A DNA stretch of 64,000 bases from Paraburkholderia sp. (GTDB lineage: Bacteria; Pseudomonadota; Gammaproteobacteria; Burkholderiales; Burkholderiaceae). Under the pieces are notes generated by a model. That model was not told where the DNA came from. It saw nothing but the letters and a program-made list of their open reading frames with translations, and did not search any database. Where the stretch lies: assembly GCA_004322045.1 (NCBI GenBank), contig SCRN01000009.1, forward strand, positions 99,949 through 163,948, given 5' to 3'. The position numbers and the translations under genes were made by a program. Each line of letters starts with the position of its first letter. The stretch's first letter is position 1. Shown here piece by piece: positions 55,558 through 64,000 of this stretch.

Positions 55558-56691
55558 TCAATCGAAGAAACTCTTTACGCGATCGAACCAGCTCTTGCTC
55601 TGCGGGCTGTGGCGCGGGCCGCCTTCGACGAGCGACTTCTCGAACTGCTTGAGCAGGTCGCGCTGTGTATCGGTCAGCTTCACGGGCGTTTCGACTTGCA
55701 CATGGACGTACAAATCGCCCGGCACGCTCGCGCGCAGGCCCTTGATGCCCTTGCCGCGCAAGCGGAACGTCTTGCCCGATTGCGTGCCTTCCGGCACAGT
55801 GAAACTCGCACGCCCAGCGAGCGTCGGCACTTCGATCTCGCCGCCAAGCGCCGCCGTCGTAAACGGGATCGGCATTTGACAATGCAGATCGTCGCCGTCG
55901 CGCTCGAACACCGAATGCTGCTTGATGTGGATTTCGACGTACAGATCGCCCGGCGGCCCGCCGTTCACGCCCGGCTCGCCGTTGCCCGACGAGCGAATGC
56001 GCATGCCGTCATCGATCCCGGCAGGAATCTTGACCTCGAGCGTCTTCGTCTCTTTCACCTTGCCCGCGCCGTGGCAATTCGTGCAGGGATCGGGGATGTA
56101 CATGCCGCTGCCGTGACACTTCGGGCAGGTTTGCTGAATGCTGAAAAAGCCCTGCGACATGCGCACCGCGCCGGAGCCGCCACAGGTCGGGCAAGACTCG
56201 GGCTTCGTGCCCGGCTTGGCGCCGGAGCCGTGGCAAATCTCGCACGAGACCCAGCTCGGCACACGGATTTGCGTTTCGCAACCGTGCGCAGCTTGCTCGA
56301 GCGTGATCTCCATGCTGTAGCGCAGATCGGCACCGCGATACACCTGCGGGCCGGCGCGGCCGCGCCCCGCGCCCCCGGCCGCCTGGCCGAAGATGTCGCC
56401 GAAGATGTCGCCGAACGCGTCCGCGAAGCCGCCAAAACCCTGCGCACCCGCACCGGCCATGTTCGGATCGACGCCCGCATGGCCGTATTGGTCGTACGCT
56501 GCGCGCTTTTGCGCGTCGGAGAGCATTTCATAGGCTTCCTTCGCCTCTTTGAAATGCTCTTCCGCATTCTTGTTGTCGGGGTTGCGGTCGGGGTGGTACT
56601 TCATCGCGAGCTTGCGATACGACTTCTTGATCTCGTCGTCGCTCGCGTTCTTCGGAACGCCCAGAACCTCGTAGTAATCCCGTTTCGCCAT
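55558..56691 (-). CDS. dnaJ: Co-chaperone DnaJ (Hsp40)
   Basis: The product has 377 residues. The J domain starts [16 protein letters not shown] and has the HPD tripeptide at about 33-35 that stimulates DnaK ATPase. A Gly/Phe-rich linker follows. The zinc-binding domain has four CxxCxGxG motifs ([32 protein letters not shown]), and the C-terminal substrate-binding domains complete it. The ATG at 56689-56691 is chosen over an in-frame codon 16 residues upstream. Confidence 0.98.
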   Translation of the reverse strand: MAKRDYYEVLGVPKNASDDEIKKSYRKLAMKYHPDRNPDNKNAEEHFKEAKEAYEMLSDAQKRAAYDQYGHAGVDPNMAGAGAQGFGGFADAFGDIFGDIFGQAAGGAGRGRAGPQVYRGADLRYSMEITLEQAAHGCETQIRVPSWVSCEICHGSGAKPGTKPESCPTCGGSGAVRMSQGFFSIQQTCPKCHGSGMYIPDPCTNCHGAGKVKETKTLEVKIPAGIDDGMRIRSSGNGEPGVNGGPPGDLYVEIHIKQHSVFERDGDDLHCQMPIPFTTAALGGEIEVPTLAGRASFTVPEGTQSGKTFRLRGKGIKGLRASVPGDLYVHVQVETPVKLTDTQRDLLKQFEKSLVEGGPRHSPQSKSWFDRVKSFFD

Positions 56692-56866
56692 CGGTATACC
56701 GCCGGCTCGCGCTTTGGGGCGCGACCGCTCCTTTTGCATACTGAGGAGTCTTGCGACTCGTTAGGCGGGCGCCACACGGCCGCATCCACCGGCCCCAAGC
56801 CCCGCCCTCCATAAAACAAATGTGCCCGGAGAACCCGAAGGCCCGCCAGGCGTTGGTTCGGCAGGC

Positions 56867-56897
56867 GATTCTCTCGATCGAGAACGAATCGAGAATC
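56867..56897. other. Nested inverted repeats between dnaK and dnaJ
   Basis: Outer arms GATTCTC (56867-56873) and GAGAATC (56891-56897) enclose the 12-bp palindrome TCTCGATCGAGA (56872-56883). They lie in the 246-bp dnaK-dnaJ gap. On the transcript this could fold as an intercistronic stem affecting processing or the dnaK:dnaJ ratio. Confidence 0.45.
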
Positions 56898-56937
56898 AAG
56901 CGCCCGCCGCCTCACGGCGCGATACCGCAGCCGTCGG

Positions 56938-58899
56938 TCAGTCCTTCTTCACTTCCTTGAACTCGGCGTCGACGACGTCGTCTTCAGGCTTGCTCGAGCC
57001 TTGCCCCGCGCTCGCTCCGGCCGCGCCCGCCGATGCCCCGCCGGCCGCCGCACCTGCGGCGCCCTGCGCTTGCATGTCGGCGTACATCTTCTCGCCGAGC
57101 TTTTGCGACGCCGTGGCGACCGCTTCGATCTTCGCTTCGATCGTGGCCTTATCGGCCGAGCTGCTCTTGAGCGATTCTTCCAAGTCCTTGAGCGCCGACT
57201 CGATTTTCTCCTTCTCGCCGGCTTCGATCTTATCGCCGTACTCGGTCAGCGCCTTCTTCGTGCTGTGCACGAGCGCATCGCCTTGATTGCGGGCATCGGC
57301 CAACTCGCGCAGACGGTGATCTTCCTCGGCATTCGCCTCGGCATCCTTCACCATCTTTTCGATTTCGGCTTCGGACAGACCCGAGTTCGCCTTGATCGTG
57401 ATCTTGTTTTCCTTGCCCGTCGCCTTGTCCTTCGCACCGACGTGCAAGATGCCGTTCGCGTCGATGTCGAACGTCACTTCGATCTGCGGCACGCCGCGCG
57501 GCGCAGGCGGAATGCCTTCGAGGTTGAACTCGCCGAGCAGCTTGTTGCCCGCGGCCATCTCGCGCTCGCCTTGGAACACCTTGATCGTCACGGCCGATTG
57601 GCTGTCGTCCGCTGTCGAATACACCTGTGCGTGCTTCGTCGGAATCGTGGTGTTCTTGTTGATCATCTTCGTCATCACGCCGCCCAGCGTTTCGATGCCG
57701 AGCGAAAGCGGCGTCACGTCGAGCAGCAGCACGTCCTTGCGGTCGCCCGAGAGCACTTGCCCTTGGATCGCGGCGCCGACAGCCACTGCTTCGTCCGGGT
57801 TCACGTCGCGGCGCGGTTCTTTGCCGAAGAATTCCTTGACGGTGTCTTGCACCTTCGGCATACGCGTCATGCCGCCGACGAGAATCACGTCGTCGATTTC
57901 GCCGACCTTCACGCCGGCATCCTTGATCGCGGTCCGGCACGGCTCGACCGTGCGCGCGATCAGATCCTCGACGAGCGCTTCGAGCTTGGCGCGCGTGATC
58001 TTCAAGTTCAAGTGCTTCGGACCCGAGGCATCGGCCGTGATGTACGGCAGATTGATTTCGGTCTGCTGGCTCGACGACAGTTCGATCTTCGCCTTTTCCG
58101 CGGCTTCCTTCAGACGCTGCAATGCGAGCACGTCCTTGGACAGATCGACACCCTGCTCCTTCTTGAACTCGCCGATGATGTAATCGATGATGCGCTGGTC
58201 GAAGTCTTCACCGCCGAGGAAGGTGTCGCCGTTCGTCGAAAGCACTTCGAACTGCATCTCGCCGTCGACATCGGCGATCTCGATGATCGAGATGTCGAAC
58301 GTTCCGCCGCCGAGGTCATACACGGCAATCTTGCGGTCGCCCTTTTCGGCTTTGTCGAGGCCGAACGCGAGCGCCGCCGCCGTCGGCTCGTTGATGATCC
58401 GCTTGACTTCGAGGCCCGCGATGCGGCCCGCGTCCTTCGTGGCTTGACGCTGGCTGTCGTTGAAGTAGGCCGGCACCGTGATCACGGCTTCCGTGACCGG
58501 CTCGCCAAGGTAGTCCTCGGCCGTCTTCTTCATCTTGCGCAGCACTTCCGCCGAAATCTGCGGCGGCGCAAGTTTCTGGCCGTGCGCTTCGACCCAGGCG
58601 TCGCCGTTCTCAGCCTTGACGATCTTGTACGGCATCAGGCCGATGTCTTTCTGCACTTCTTTTTCTTCGAAGCGACGACCGATCAGGCGCTTGACCGCGA
58701 ACAGCGTGTTCCGAGGATTCGTCACCGACTGACGCTTGGCCGGCGCGCCGACGAGCGTTTCGTTGTCGTCCATGTAGGCGATGACCGACGGGGTCGTGCG
58801 TGCGCCCTCCGAGTTCTCGATCACTTTCACCTGGTTGCCTTCCATCAGCGCCACGCACGAGTTCGTGGTGCCGAGGTCGATACCGATAATCTTGCCCAT
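56938..58899 (-). CDS. dnaK: Chaperone DnaK (Hsp70)
   Basis: The product has 653 residues. The actin-like ATPase domain begins [20 protein letters not shown], with the phosphate loop [16 protein letters not shown] and [13 protein letters not shown] (here [13 protein letters not shown]). The peptide-binding domain and a helical lid follow, ending in a Gly/Ala-rich tail and the acidic EEVD-like end [18 protein letters not shown] clear AGGAG ribosome-binding site precedes the ATG. It lies between grpE and dnaJ in the heat-shock unit. Confidence 0.99.
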   Translation of the reverse strand: MGKIIGIDLGTTNSCVALMEGNQVKVIENSEGARTTPSVIAYMDDNETLVGAPAKRQSVTNPRNTLFAVKRLIGRRFEEKEVQKDIGLMPYKIVKAENGDAWVEAHGQKLAPPQISAEVLRKMKKTAEDYLGEPVTEAVITVPAYFNDSQRQATKDAGRIAGLEVKRIINEPTAAALAFGLDKAEKGDRKIAVYDLGGGTFDISIIEIADVDGEMQFEVLSTNGDTFLGGEDFDQRIIDYIIGEFKKEQGVDLSKDVLALQRLKEAAEKAKIELSSSQQTEINLPYITADASGPKHLNLKITRAKLEALVEDLIARTVEPCRTAIKDAGVKVGEIDDVILVGGMTRMPKVQDTVKEFFGKEPRRDVNPDEAVAVGAAIQGQVLSGDRKDVLLLDVTPLSLGIETLGGVMTKMINKNTTIPTKHAQVYSTADDSQSAVTIKVFQGEREMAAGNKLLGEFNLEGIPPAPRGVPQIEVTFDIDANGILHVGAKDKATGKENKITIKANSGLSEAEIEKMVKDAEANAEEDHRLRELADARNQGDALVHSTKKALTEYGDKIEAGEKEKIESALKDLEESLKSSSADKATIEAKIEAVATASQKLGEKMYADMQAQGAAGAAAGGASAGAAGASAGQGSSKPEDDVVDAEFKEVKKD

Positions 58900-58979
58900 T
58901 TTTCGTAATCTCCTAAATATCCGATCGCTTCGACGAAACGGCGCTTCGTTCGCGTGGCCGCCCGCTCAATTCATACCTG

Positions 58980-59013
58980 CACTCAAGGTGAGTGCCGCCG
59001 CATCGATTTCAAG
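58980..59013 (-). promoter_or_regulatory. Possible weak sigma-32 element and inverted repeat upstream of dnaK
   Basis: A perfect sigma-32 -35 box (CTTGAAA, read on the minus strand at 59007-59013) lies about 110 bp upstream of dnaK. The expected -10 position matches only partly. That position is occupied by a 15-bp inverted repeat, CACTCA-AGG-TGAGTG (58980-58994). It may be a secondary heat-shock promoter or a chance match. Confidence 0.35.
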
Positions 59014-59128
59014 TCCCGAACACCCATGCGGTCACCCGAATTTTTCGATTTTCGCCCTTGTCGCACCCAGGGCTGCCACGAATACTCGGGCGCGCCTACC
59101 ATGGGCCCCTCAGGCCGGCGCCTCGCGC

Positions 59129-59713
59129 TTACTTCGGCTGCGCGACGGTGACGAGCGCGGGCCGAAGCACGCGATCGGCGATCACGTAACCCTTTTGCAG
59201 CACGGAGACGACGGTGTTCGGCTCTTGTTCGGCGGGCACCATCGAGATCGCCTGGTGGCGATGCGGATCGAATTTCTCGCCGAGGGGATTGACGGCAACG
59301 ACGCGCCCTTTTTCCATCGCGCTCGACAACTGGCGCAGCGTCAATTCGACGCCTTCGCGCAGCTTGGCCGCATCGCCGGACGTATCCGCCAGTGCGGCTT
59401 CGAGGCTATCGAGCACGGGCAGAAGGTGTTCGGCGAAGCTTTCGATCGCGAATTTGCGCGCTTTGGTCACGTCTTCCGCGGCGCGGCGGCGCACGTTTTC
59501 CGTCTCGGCCTTCGCCCGCAGAAAGTCCTCGTTGAGCGCCGCGAGCTTCGCTTGGGCATCGGCCAGCGCAGCATCGGCAGTGCCGGCGGCGTCGAGCGGC
59601 TCGCTTTGCGCAGCGGCAGTTTGCGCTGCGACGTTCTCGGCCGCCGGTTGTTGCCCCGCTCCTTCGGGAGCTTGCTGGAATTGGCTGGCCGGATTGTCTT
59701 GCGTAGGTTCCAT
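59129..59713 (-). CDS. grpE: Nucleotide exchange factor GrpE
   Basis: The product has 194 residues. A Gln/Ala-rich N-terminal tail and a long coiled coil (about 50-100) precede the beta-domain. The coil covers [20 protein letters not shown] and [20 protein letters not shown]. The beta-domain has [16 protein letters not shown] and [16 protein letters not shown]. GrpE releases ADP from DnaK. The ATG at 59711-59713 gives the usual length. It is the first gene of the grpE-dnaK-dnaJ unit, behind a near-consensus sigma-32 promoter. Confidence 0.97.
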   Translation of the reverse strand: MEPTQDNPASQFQQAPEGAGQQPAAENVAAQTAAAQSEPLDAAGTADAALADAQAKLAALNEDFLRAKAETENVRRRAAEDVTKARKFAIESFAEHLLPVLDSLEAALADTSGDAAKLREGVELTLRQLSSAMEKGRVVAVNPLGEKFDPHRHQAISMVPAEQEPNTVVSVLQKGYVIADRVLRPALVTVAQPK

Positions 59714-59859
59714 GTCGCTGAAATCGTCCAAAAAGTGAAATCGAAGCGGTAGCCGGTCGATTCGCGGTTCGGGCCGAGCCAGCCGCCGCAGCTCAAATGC
59801 CCGACGACCGTTGCCGACATACAACCGCGAACAACCGCGCTACCGCGCGTCGCGTGCAC

Positions 59860-59888
59860 AAATGGGGACGGCCTCGGGGCTTTTCAAG
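59860..59888 (-). promoter_or_regulatory. Sigma-32 (heat-shock) promoter of grpE-dnaK-dnaJ
   Basis: On the minus strand a -35 box CTTGAAA (59882-59888) is followed after exactly 14 bases by CCCCATTT (59860-59867). This matches the sigma-32 consensus at every defined position. The predicted start of transcription is about 140 bases upstream of grpE. The -35 box sits inside a perfect inverted repeat GGGGCTT-TTC-AAGCCCC (59877-59893). Confidence 0.85.
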
Positions 59889-59893
59889 CCCCT

Positions 59894-60104
59894 TGCGCCC
59901 GTTTTTTGCACCATTTGAGCATGGCGGAAACGAACGGTAACACCGGTTACGGCGTCAACCGCAAATGGGCGTTGAGCACCATCCTGGTTTGCCCTAAACT
60001 GGCTTCAAGCGTTTCGCGTGCCGGCCTAGCCGGCGGCGAAATGCGCCAGCCCCGCCCGTCCGAAACGTTCGTGTCCGTATCGCCTTCCTCCGAAGGGGAG
60101 TACC
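59894..60104. other. Gap without a gene between heat-shock promoter and small ORF
   Basis: With the sigma-32 promoter this forms the rest of a 391-bp non-coding stretch (59714-60104). A short hairpin with arms CCTTC and GAAGG (60083-60096) partly covers the ribosome-binding site of the small ORF downstream. I see nothing else in it. Confidence 0.4.
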
Positions 60105-60266
60105 GTGAAACTGACCTTTGCCGTCGCGGTGGTCGCATTGGTACTCGTTGCGGGAACCACGACTATCTGCCTGTCCGGCGCATTGACCGACTGTATGACG
60201 GAATACGGCGGCGCCCACGCAACCATCGACAGCCTGTTCAATCCCCACCCGAAAGCTTGTCGATGA
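60105..60266 (+). CDS. Small exported or membrane protein, 53 residues
   Basis: A GTG start with a strong AAGGGGAG ribosome-binding site five bases upstream opens a 53-residue frame. The N-terminus MKLTFAVAVVALVLVAGTTT is a textbook signal peptide or single membrane helix. The remaining 30 residues contain three cysteines (ICLS, TDCM, KACR). No family is recognised. It overlaps the 3' end of the convergent hslR gene by 29 bp. The signal-like start and ribosome-binding site argue for a real gene despite its size. Confidence 0.6.
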   Translation: MKLTFAVAVVALVLVAGTTTICLSGALTDCMTEYGGAHATIDSLFNPHPKACR

Positions 60267-60645
60267 TGCGCCGGTCGCGCTTGGTCGGCCGCCCTTGCAG
60301 CGCCGCCGCGGGCTCGCGGTAGGTTCGGCGCCGCTCGGCCTCCGCGGCTCGCTTGGTCTTGCTCTCCGGTGTTTCCGCATAAAGCGTTTGCGCGACGGTC
60401 GCCGGGCCGCGCACGTCGCTGGTCCCCAGCACGCGCACTTCCCATACGACGCGCTCGATCTCGACCTGAATCAGATCGCCCACCCGGACGTCTTTTGCCG
60501 GCTTGACAGTAGCGCCGGCAATGCGCACACGCCCTTTCTCGACAGCATCGGCCGCCAGCGAGCGCGTTTTGAAGAAGCGCGCAGCCCATAGCCACTTGTC
60601 TATGCGCATGCGGGCGTCGGGTTCAGTCGAAATCTTATGATTCAT
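60238..60645 (-). CDS. hslR: Hsp15-like S4-domain RNA-binding protein
   Basis: The product has 135 residues. The S4 domain opens MRIDKWLWAARFFKTRSLAA and continues DAVEKGRVRIAGATVKPAKD, as in Hsp15, which binds stalled 50S subunits carrying nascent chains. The C-terminus is basic (EAERRRTYREPAAALQGRPT). A start at 60643-60645 is used; an internal Met nearer the S4 domain (MRIDKW) is also possible. It follows hemH on the same strand after 7 bp, and placement by the heat-shock block fits its class. Confidence 0.92.
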   Translation of the reverse strand: MNHKISTEPDARMRIDKWLWAARFFKTRSLAADAVEKGRVRIAGATVKPAKDVRVGDLIQVEIERVVWEVRVLGTSDVRGPATVAQTLYAETPESKTKRAAEAERRRTYREPAAALQGRPTKRDRRIIDKLSGGD

Positions 60646-60652
60646 AGAAGTA

Positions 60653-61720
60653 TCACGCCGACATCCCGACCGGAACGCTCGCCTGTACCGGCCAGCCTTG
60701 CAGTTGCTGGAGAACGATTTCGCCCAGCGCGGCAATCCATGCCTGCGAGGCATTCAGGCATGCGATGCGGTGAAATTCTTTCCCGCCCGCGTGCAAGAAT
60801 TCATCGCGGACCTCGAGGCCGATTTCTTCTATCGTCTCGAGGCAATCGGCCGTAAAACCGGGGCAAAACACGTCGGCCCGGCGCACGCCGGCCGCGCCCA
60901 ATTCGCGCAAGGTCGGGGCCGTGTAGGGCTGCAGCCACTCGGCGCGGCCAAAGCGCGACTGGAACGTCACGCGGCACTCGGTAGGCGTCAGGCCAAGCGC
61001 CGTCATCAACAACGCCGCGGTGGTGCGGCACTGATCGTGATAAGGATCGCCCAAGTCGAGCGTACGTTTGGGCACGCCGTGAAAACTCAGTATGAGTTTG
61101 TCGCCGGCCGCGAAATCCGGCTGGCCATGCGCGGCCCAGTAACGCCGGACCTGTTCGGCCAACGCCGCGATATACGCCGGATGATCGGCGTAGTGACGCA
61201 CCGTGCGCACTTCGAGTTGATTACGCATGCGCCCCAGAGCGGCAAACGCGGAGTCGAAAGCCGTGGCCGTGGTCGAGGACGAGTATTGCGGATACATCGG
61301 CATCAACAGCACGCGCTCGGCGCCGGCCAATTTGAGCTGTCCGAGCATCGCGCCGATGCTGGGCGTGCCGTAGCGCATGGCGTAATCGACGATCACCGGG
61401 TAGCCGTTGACATGGAGCAGTTGGCGCAATGCCTCGACCTGCTTTTCGGTGTACACGCGCAGCGGCGAGCCCTCCTGCATCCAGACGGAGGCGTACTTTT
61501 TCGCCGACGAACGGCCGCGCAGCGGCAAGATCACCCCCCGCAACAGCGGCTGCCAAACCAGCGCTGGGATTTCCACGACGCGCGGGTCGGACAAGAACTC
61601 GGCGAGATAGCGCCGCACGGCACGCGGGGTGGGCGCGTCGGGCGTGCCCAAATTGATCAATAGCACCGCGACGCGATGCGAAGTAGCAGGCTGCGACGGC
61701 AACTCGAGATCGAAACGCAT
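60653..61720 (-). CDS. hemH: Ferrochelatase
   Basis: The product has 355 residues. It inserts Fe(II) into protoporphyrin IX, the last step of heme synthesis. Landmarks: [20 protein letters not shown], the [11 protein letters not shown] and [18 protein letters not shown] segments, the catalytic-histidine region [19 protein letters not shown], and [18 protein letters not shown]. The ATG at 61718-61720 gives the usual N-terminus. An ATG 29 codons upstream is less likely. Confidence 0.96.
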   Translation of the reverse strand: MRFDLELPSQPATSHRVAVLLINLGTPDAPTPRAVRRYLAEFLSDPRVVEIPALVWQPLLRGVILPLRGRSSAKKYASVWMQEGSPLRVYTEKQVEALRQLLHVNGYPVIVDYAMRYGTPSIGAMLGQLKLAGAERVLLMPMYPQYSSSTTATAFDSAFAALGRMRNQLEVRTVRHYADHPAYIAALAEQVRRYWAAHGQPDFAAGDKLILSFHGVPKRTLDLGDPYHDQCRTTAALLMTALGLTPTECRVTFQSRFGRAEWLQPYTAPTLRELGAAGVRRADVFCPGFTADCLETIEEIGLEVRDEFLHAGGKEFHRIACLNASQAWIAALGEIVLQQLQGWPVQASVPVGMSA

Positions 61721-61948
61721 GTGCGATATAAGGCGCCCGAGGGCTAGGCGACGCGCGGCAACGAAGCCGCCCGGCTTGGGTGAAGTGAAAGTGAAGGTGA
61801 GGGCCATTATAGCGGCGCCCCTATGAGCGGTCGCTTCGGCCGTTCGGCCAATGGCCGGCGCGCTCGAACGAGCGCACCATACGCAAAGATCGAGCCGGCG
61901 CCGCAACGCGCAGCGCGGCCGAGCGTGCCGGCGCCACGAAGCGGCGGC

Positions 61949-62968
61949 TTATTGCTGGCTAAGCGCGGTGGACAGCAGGCGCGCCGTGATGTCGACGATC
62001 GGAATCACGCGGTTATAAGCCATGCGCGTCGGCCCGATCACACCGAGCGTGCCGACGATCTTGCCGTTCACCTCGTAGGGCGCCGTCACGACGCTCATTT
62101 GCTCGATCGGCACGAGCGTCGATTCGCCGCCGATAAAGATCTGCACGCCTTGCGCGTGACTCGAGACGTCGAGTAATTGAAGGAGGCTCGTTTTTTGGTC
62201 GAATACGTCGAACAATTTGCGCAAGCGCGCCATATCGGAGGACAGATCCGCCACTTCGAGCAGGTTGCGCTCGCCCGAGATCAACACGGTCTCGCTATCG
62301 TCGCTTTCCTCCGTGCTGGCGGTAACGGCCGCATGCATGAGCGCGGTCATATCGCCGCGCAGCTGGTCGATTTCTTCGCGCAGGCGCCGGCGCACTTCGT
62401 CGAACGAGAGCCCGCCGAAATGCGCGTTGATGTAATTGGAGGCTTCAATGAGCTGCGAAGGCGAATAGTCGCGCTGCGTCGCCATCATGCGGTTTTGCAC
62501 GTCCCCTTCGGGGGTCACGATGATGAGCAAGATGCGCTTGGCCGACAGGCGCATGAACTCGACCTGCTTGAACACGTGGCTGCGGCGCGGCGTCATGACG
62601 ACGCCGGCGAATTGCGACAGGTTCGACAAGACGCTCGCGGCGGCCGCGACCACCTTCTGCGGCTCGCCTGGCTTGAGCGTCTTGCGCACCACCCGTTCGA
62701 CCGCTTGGTCGTCCTCCACGGGCTCGACGGTGAGCATGGTGTCGACGAACAGCCGGTAACCGCGCGGCGTCGGAATGCGCCCCGCCGACGTATGCGGGCT
62801 CGCGACGAGCCCGAGCTCCTCGAGATCCGACATCACGTTGCGAATCGTGGCCGGACTCAGTTCGAGCCCCGAGTACCGCGACAACGTGCGCGAGCCGACC
62901 GGCTGACCTTCGGCAATATAGCGCTCGATCAGCGTTTTGAGGAGAGTTTGTGCGCGGGGTTCTAGCAT
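61949..62968 (-). CDS. hrcA: Heat-inducible transcription repressor HrcA
   Basis: The product has 339 residues. HrcA represses chaperone operons by binding the CIRCE inverted repeat. The N-terminal winged helix has [20 protein letters not shown] and [20 protein letters not shown] and [19 protein letters not shown]. The C-terminal domain follows with VFIGGES-type (here IFIGGESTL) and [20 protein letters not shown]. The ATG at 62966-62968 starts at the conserved MLEPRAQ. No CIRCE element was seen in this window, so its targets (probably groESL) lie elsewhere. Confidence 0.96.
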   Translation of the reverse strand: MLEPRAQTLLKTLIERYIAEGQPVGSRTLSRYSGLELSPATIRNVMSDLEELGLVASPHTSAGRIPTPRGYRLFVDTMLTVEPVEDDQAVERVVRKTLKPGEPQKVVAAAASVLSNLSQFAGVVMTPRRSHVFKQVEFMRLSAKRILLIIVTPEGDVQNRMMATQRDYSPSQLIEASNYINAHFGGLSFDEVRRRLREEIDQLRGDMTALMHAAVTASTEESDDSETVLISGERNLLEVADLSSDMARLRKLFDVFDQKTSLLQLLDVSSHAQGVQIFIGGESTLVPIEQMSVVTAPYEVNGKIVGTLGVIGPTRMAYNRVIPIVDITARLLSTALSQQ

Positions 62969-63230
62969 GACGCAAAATTTTAGCCAAACGGCGTGCCCCC
63001 CGGCGAGCGTTGGGCGACGCTCGAACGTTCGCCCGCGCACCGCGCTCGATCAATGAGCCGGACGCGTGCAACGCCGCACCGGCGACGGGCGCGCCAGGCC
63101 GCCGGCGTCTTTTCGGGACAACGCCATTCTAGCGACAAATCGCCGGCGCGGGACGAGCGCCCGGTTGCGCCGGCCCATGCCCACGACGACGAAGGTTCTT
63201 TTCGACTCCCAGCTATGGTGTAATGCCGGC

Positions 63231-64000
63231 ATGGAAATTGGCAGCCAATTCAAGACCGTCGCGCTCGTCGGGCGCAGCAACACCCCAGGCATCGGCGAGC
63301 CGCTGACGGCGCTCGCCTCCTGCATCGCCAAGCGTGGCTTCGAAGTGGTATTCGAGGCCGACACGGCGAAAGATCTCGGGGTGACCGATTATGTCGCGCT
63401 CACGGCCGCCGAGATCGGCGCTCGCGCCGACGTCGCCGTCGTGCTCGGCGGCGACGGCACGATGCTCGGCATCGGCCGCCAGCTCGCGCCGTATCGCACG
63501 CCGCTCATCGGCGTGAACCTGGGGCGTTTGGGCTTCATCACCGACATCCCGGTGTCCGAAATGAGCCAGCGCGTGCCGCAAATGCTGGCCGGCAGCTTCG
63601 AGCGCGAGGAACGCACTCTGCTCGAGGCACGCATCGTGCGCGAGGGCGAGCCGATTTATCACGCGCTTGCGTTCAACGACGTCGTCGTCAACCGCAGCGG
63701 GTTCTCCGGCATGGCGGAATTGCGCGTGTCGGTCGACGGTCGTTTCATGTACAACCAACGTTCGGACGGGCTCATCGTCGCCACGCCGACAGGCTCCACC
63801 GCCTACGCGCTATCGTCGCAAGGGCCGATTCTGCATCCGCAACTGCAAGGCCTCGTACTGGTGCCCATCGCCCCGCACGCGCTGTCGAATCGTCCGATCG
63901 TGCTGCCCGACGACTGCAACGTCGGCATTCAGATCATCGGCGGGCGCGATGTGAACGTGAACTTCGATATGCAATCGTTCACGGCGCTCAAGCTCAACGA
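63231..64000 (+). CDS. nadK: NAD kinase, C-terminus cut by window end
   Basis: The gene encodes the first 256 residues of NAD kinase, which phosphorylates NAD to NADP. The nucleotide-binding motif GGDGT is at 73-77, and the diagnostic [18 protein letters not shown] and [19 protein letters not shown] (in two parts) follow. The ATG at 63231 is the first good start. It is divergent from hrcA across 262 bp. The end lies outside the window. Confidence 0.96.
   Translation, partial: MEIGSQFKTVALVGRSNTPGIGEPLTALASCIAKRGFEVVFEADTAKDLGVTDYVALTAAEIGARADVAVVLGGDGTMLGIGRQLAPYRTPLIGVNLGRLGFITDIPVSEMSQRVPQMLAGSFEREERTLLEARIVREGEPIYHALAFNDVVVNRSGFSGMAELRVSVDGRFMYNQRSDGLIVATPTGSTAYALSSQGPILHPQLQGLVLVPIAPHALSNRPIVLPDDCNVGIQIIGGRDVNVNFDMQSFTALKLN

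Noticed and set aside
54447-55652. 401-codon plus-strand frame opposite the pabB-pabC gene
   Set aside because: Antisense shadow; the minus-strand frame has complete PabB and PabC motifs.
57001-58908. 635-codon plus-strand frame across dnaK
   Set aside because: Fully antisense to dnaK, with Arg/His-rich low-complexity composition typical of codon-bias shadows.
61949-63230. CIRCE operator near hrcA
   Set aside because: The TTAGCACTC-N9-GAGTGCTAA pattern was not found here or before grpE and dnaK.

Overview
The window is GC-rich chromosomal DNA from a betaproteobacterium, almost certainly a member of Burkholderiaceae (Burkholderia sensu lato, such as Paraburkholderia or Trinickia). Three things point there: the housekeeping order mutL-miaA-purM-perM-hda-HAD-pcnB-folK-dNK-panB followed by dnaJ-dnaK-grpE-hslR-hemH-hrcA-nadK; a type VI secretion locus with the Burkholderia T6SS-1 layout; and the codon and GC character. 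No rRNA, tRNA, CRISPR array, transposase or integrase was found.

Region 1 (1-15410, all minus strand) is a probable operon. From its upstream end it reads: GNAT acetyltransferase, DUF6916 protein, phage tail-collar protein, a 2384-residue surface protein (DUF4347 head plus six copies of a two-domain repeat), a TolC-like lipoprotein, an RND/HlyD-type adaptor, a GAF-HlyD fusion, an M50 site-2-protease-HlyD fusion, and an APS kinase cut by the window edge. It resembles a type I secretion or adhesin-export locus, but no ABC transporter or RND pump is encoded between these genes. This is the best candidate in the window for a poorly described system.

Region 2 (15679-38353) starts with a stand-alone ThiE/TenI-like gene and then holds a complete T6SS core. 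Rightward: a TagX-like M15 peptidase, tssM, tagF and an OmpA-domain gene. Leftward from about 35.2 kb: a TPR lipoprotein, then tssB, tssC, hcp, tssE, tssF, tssG, clpV and tssA. Rightward from about 35.5 kb: tssJ, tssK and tssL. The 351-bp divergent promoter region carries two related short palindromes about 40 bp apart. No vgrG, PAAR or recognisable effector gene is in the window, so the spike must be encoded elsewhere.

Region 3 (38401-42728, minus strand) has a TsdA/SoxA-like diheme cytochrome c, a SulP anion transporter, a ParB-like protein and a DedA membrane protein.

Region 4 (42910-55493) is housekeeping: mismatch repair (mutL), tRNA modification (miaA), purine synthesis (purM), an AI-2E-family permease, replication control (hda), a HAD phosphatase, poly(A) polymerase, folate and pantothenate genes, and a fused pabB-pabC gene.

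Region 5 (55558-64000) is the heat-shock block dnaJ-dnaK-grpE, with a near-consensus sigma-32 promoter upstream of grpE. It is followed by a newly noticed 53-residue small ORF, hslR (Hsp15), hemH, the CIRCE repressor gene hrcA, and a divergent nadK cut by the window end.
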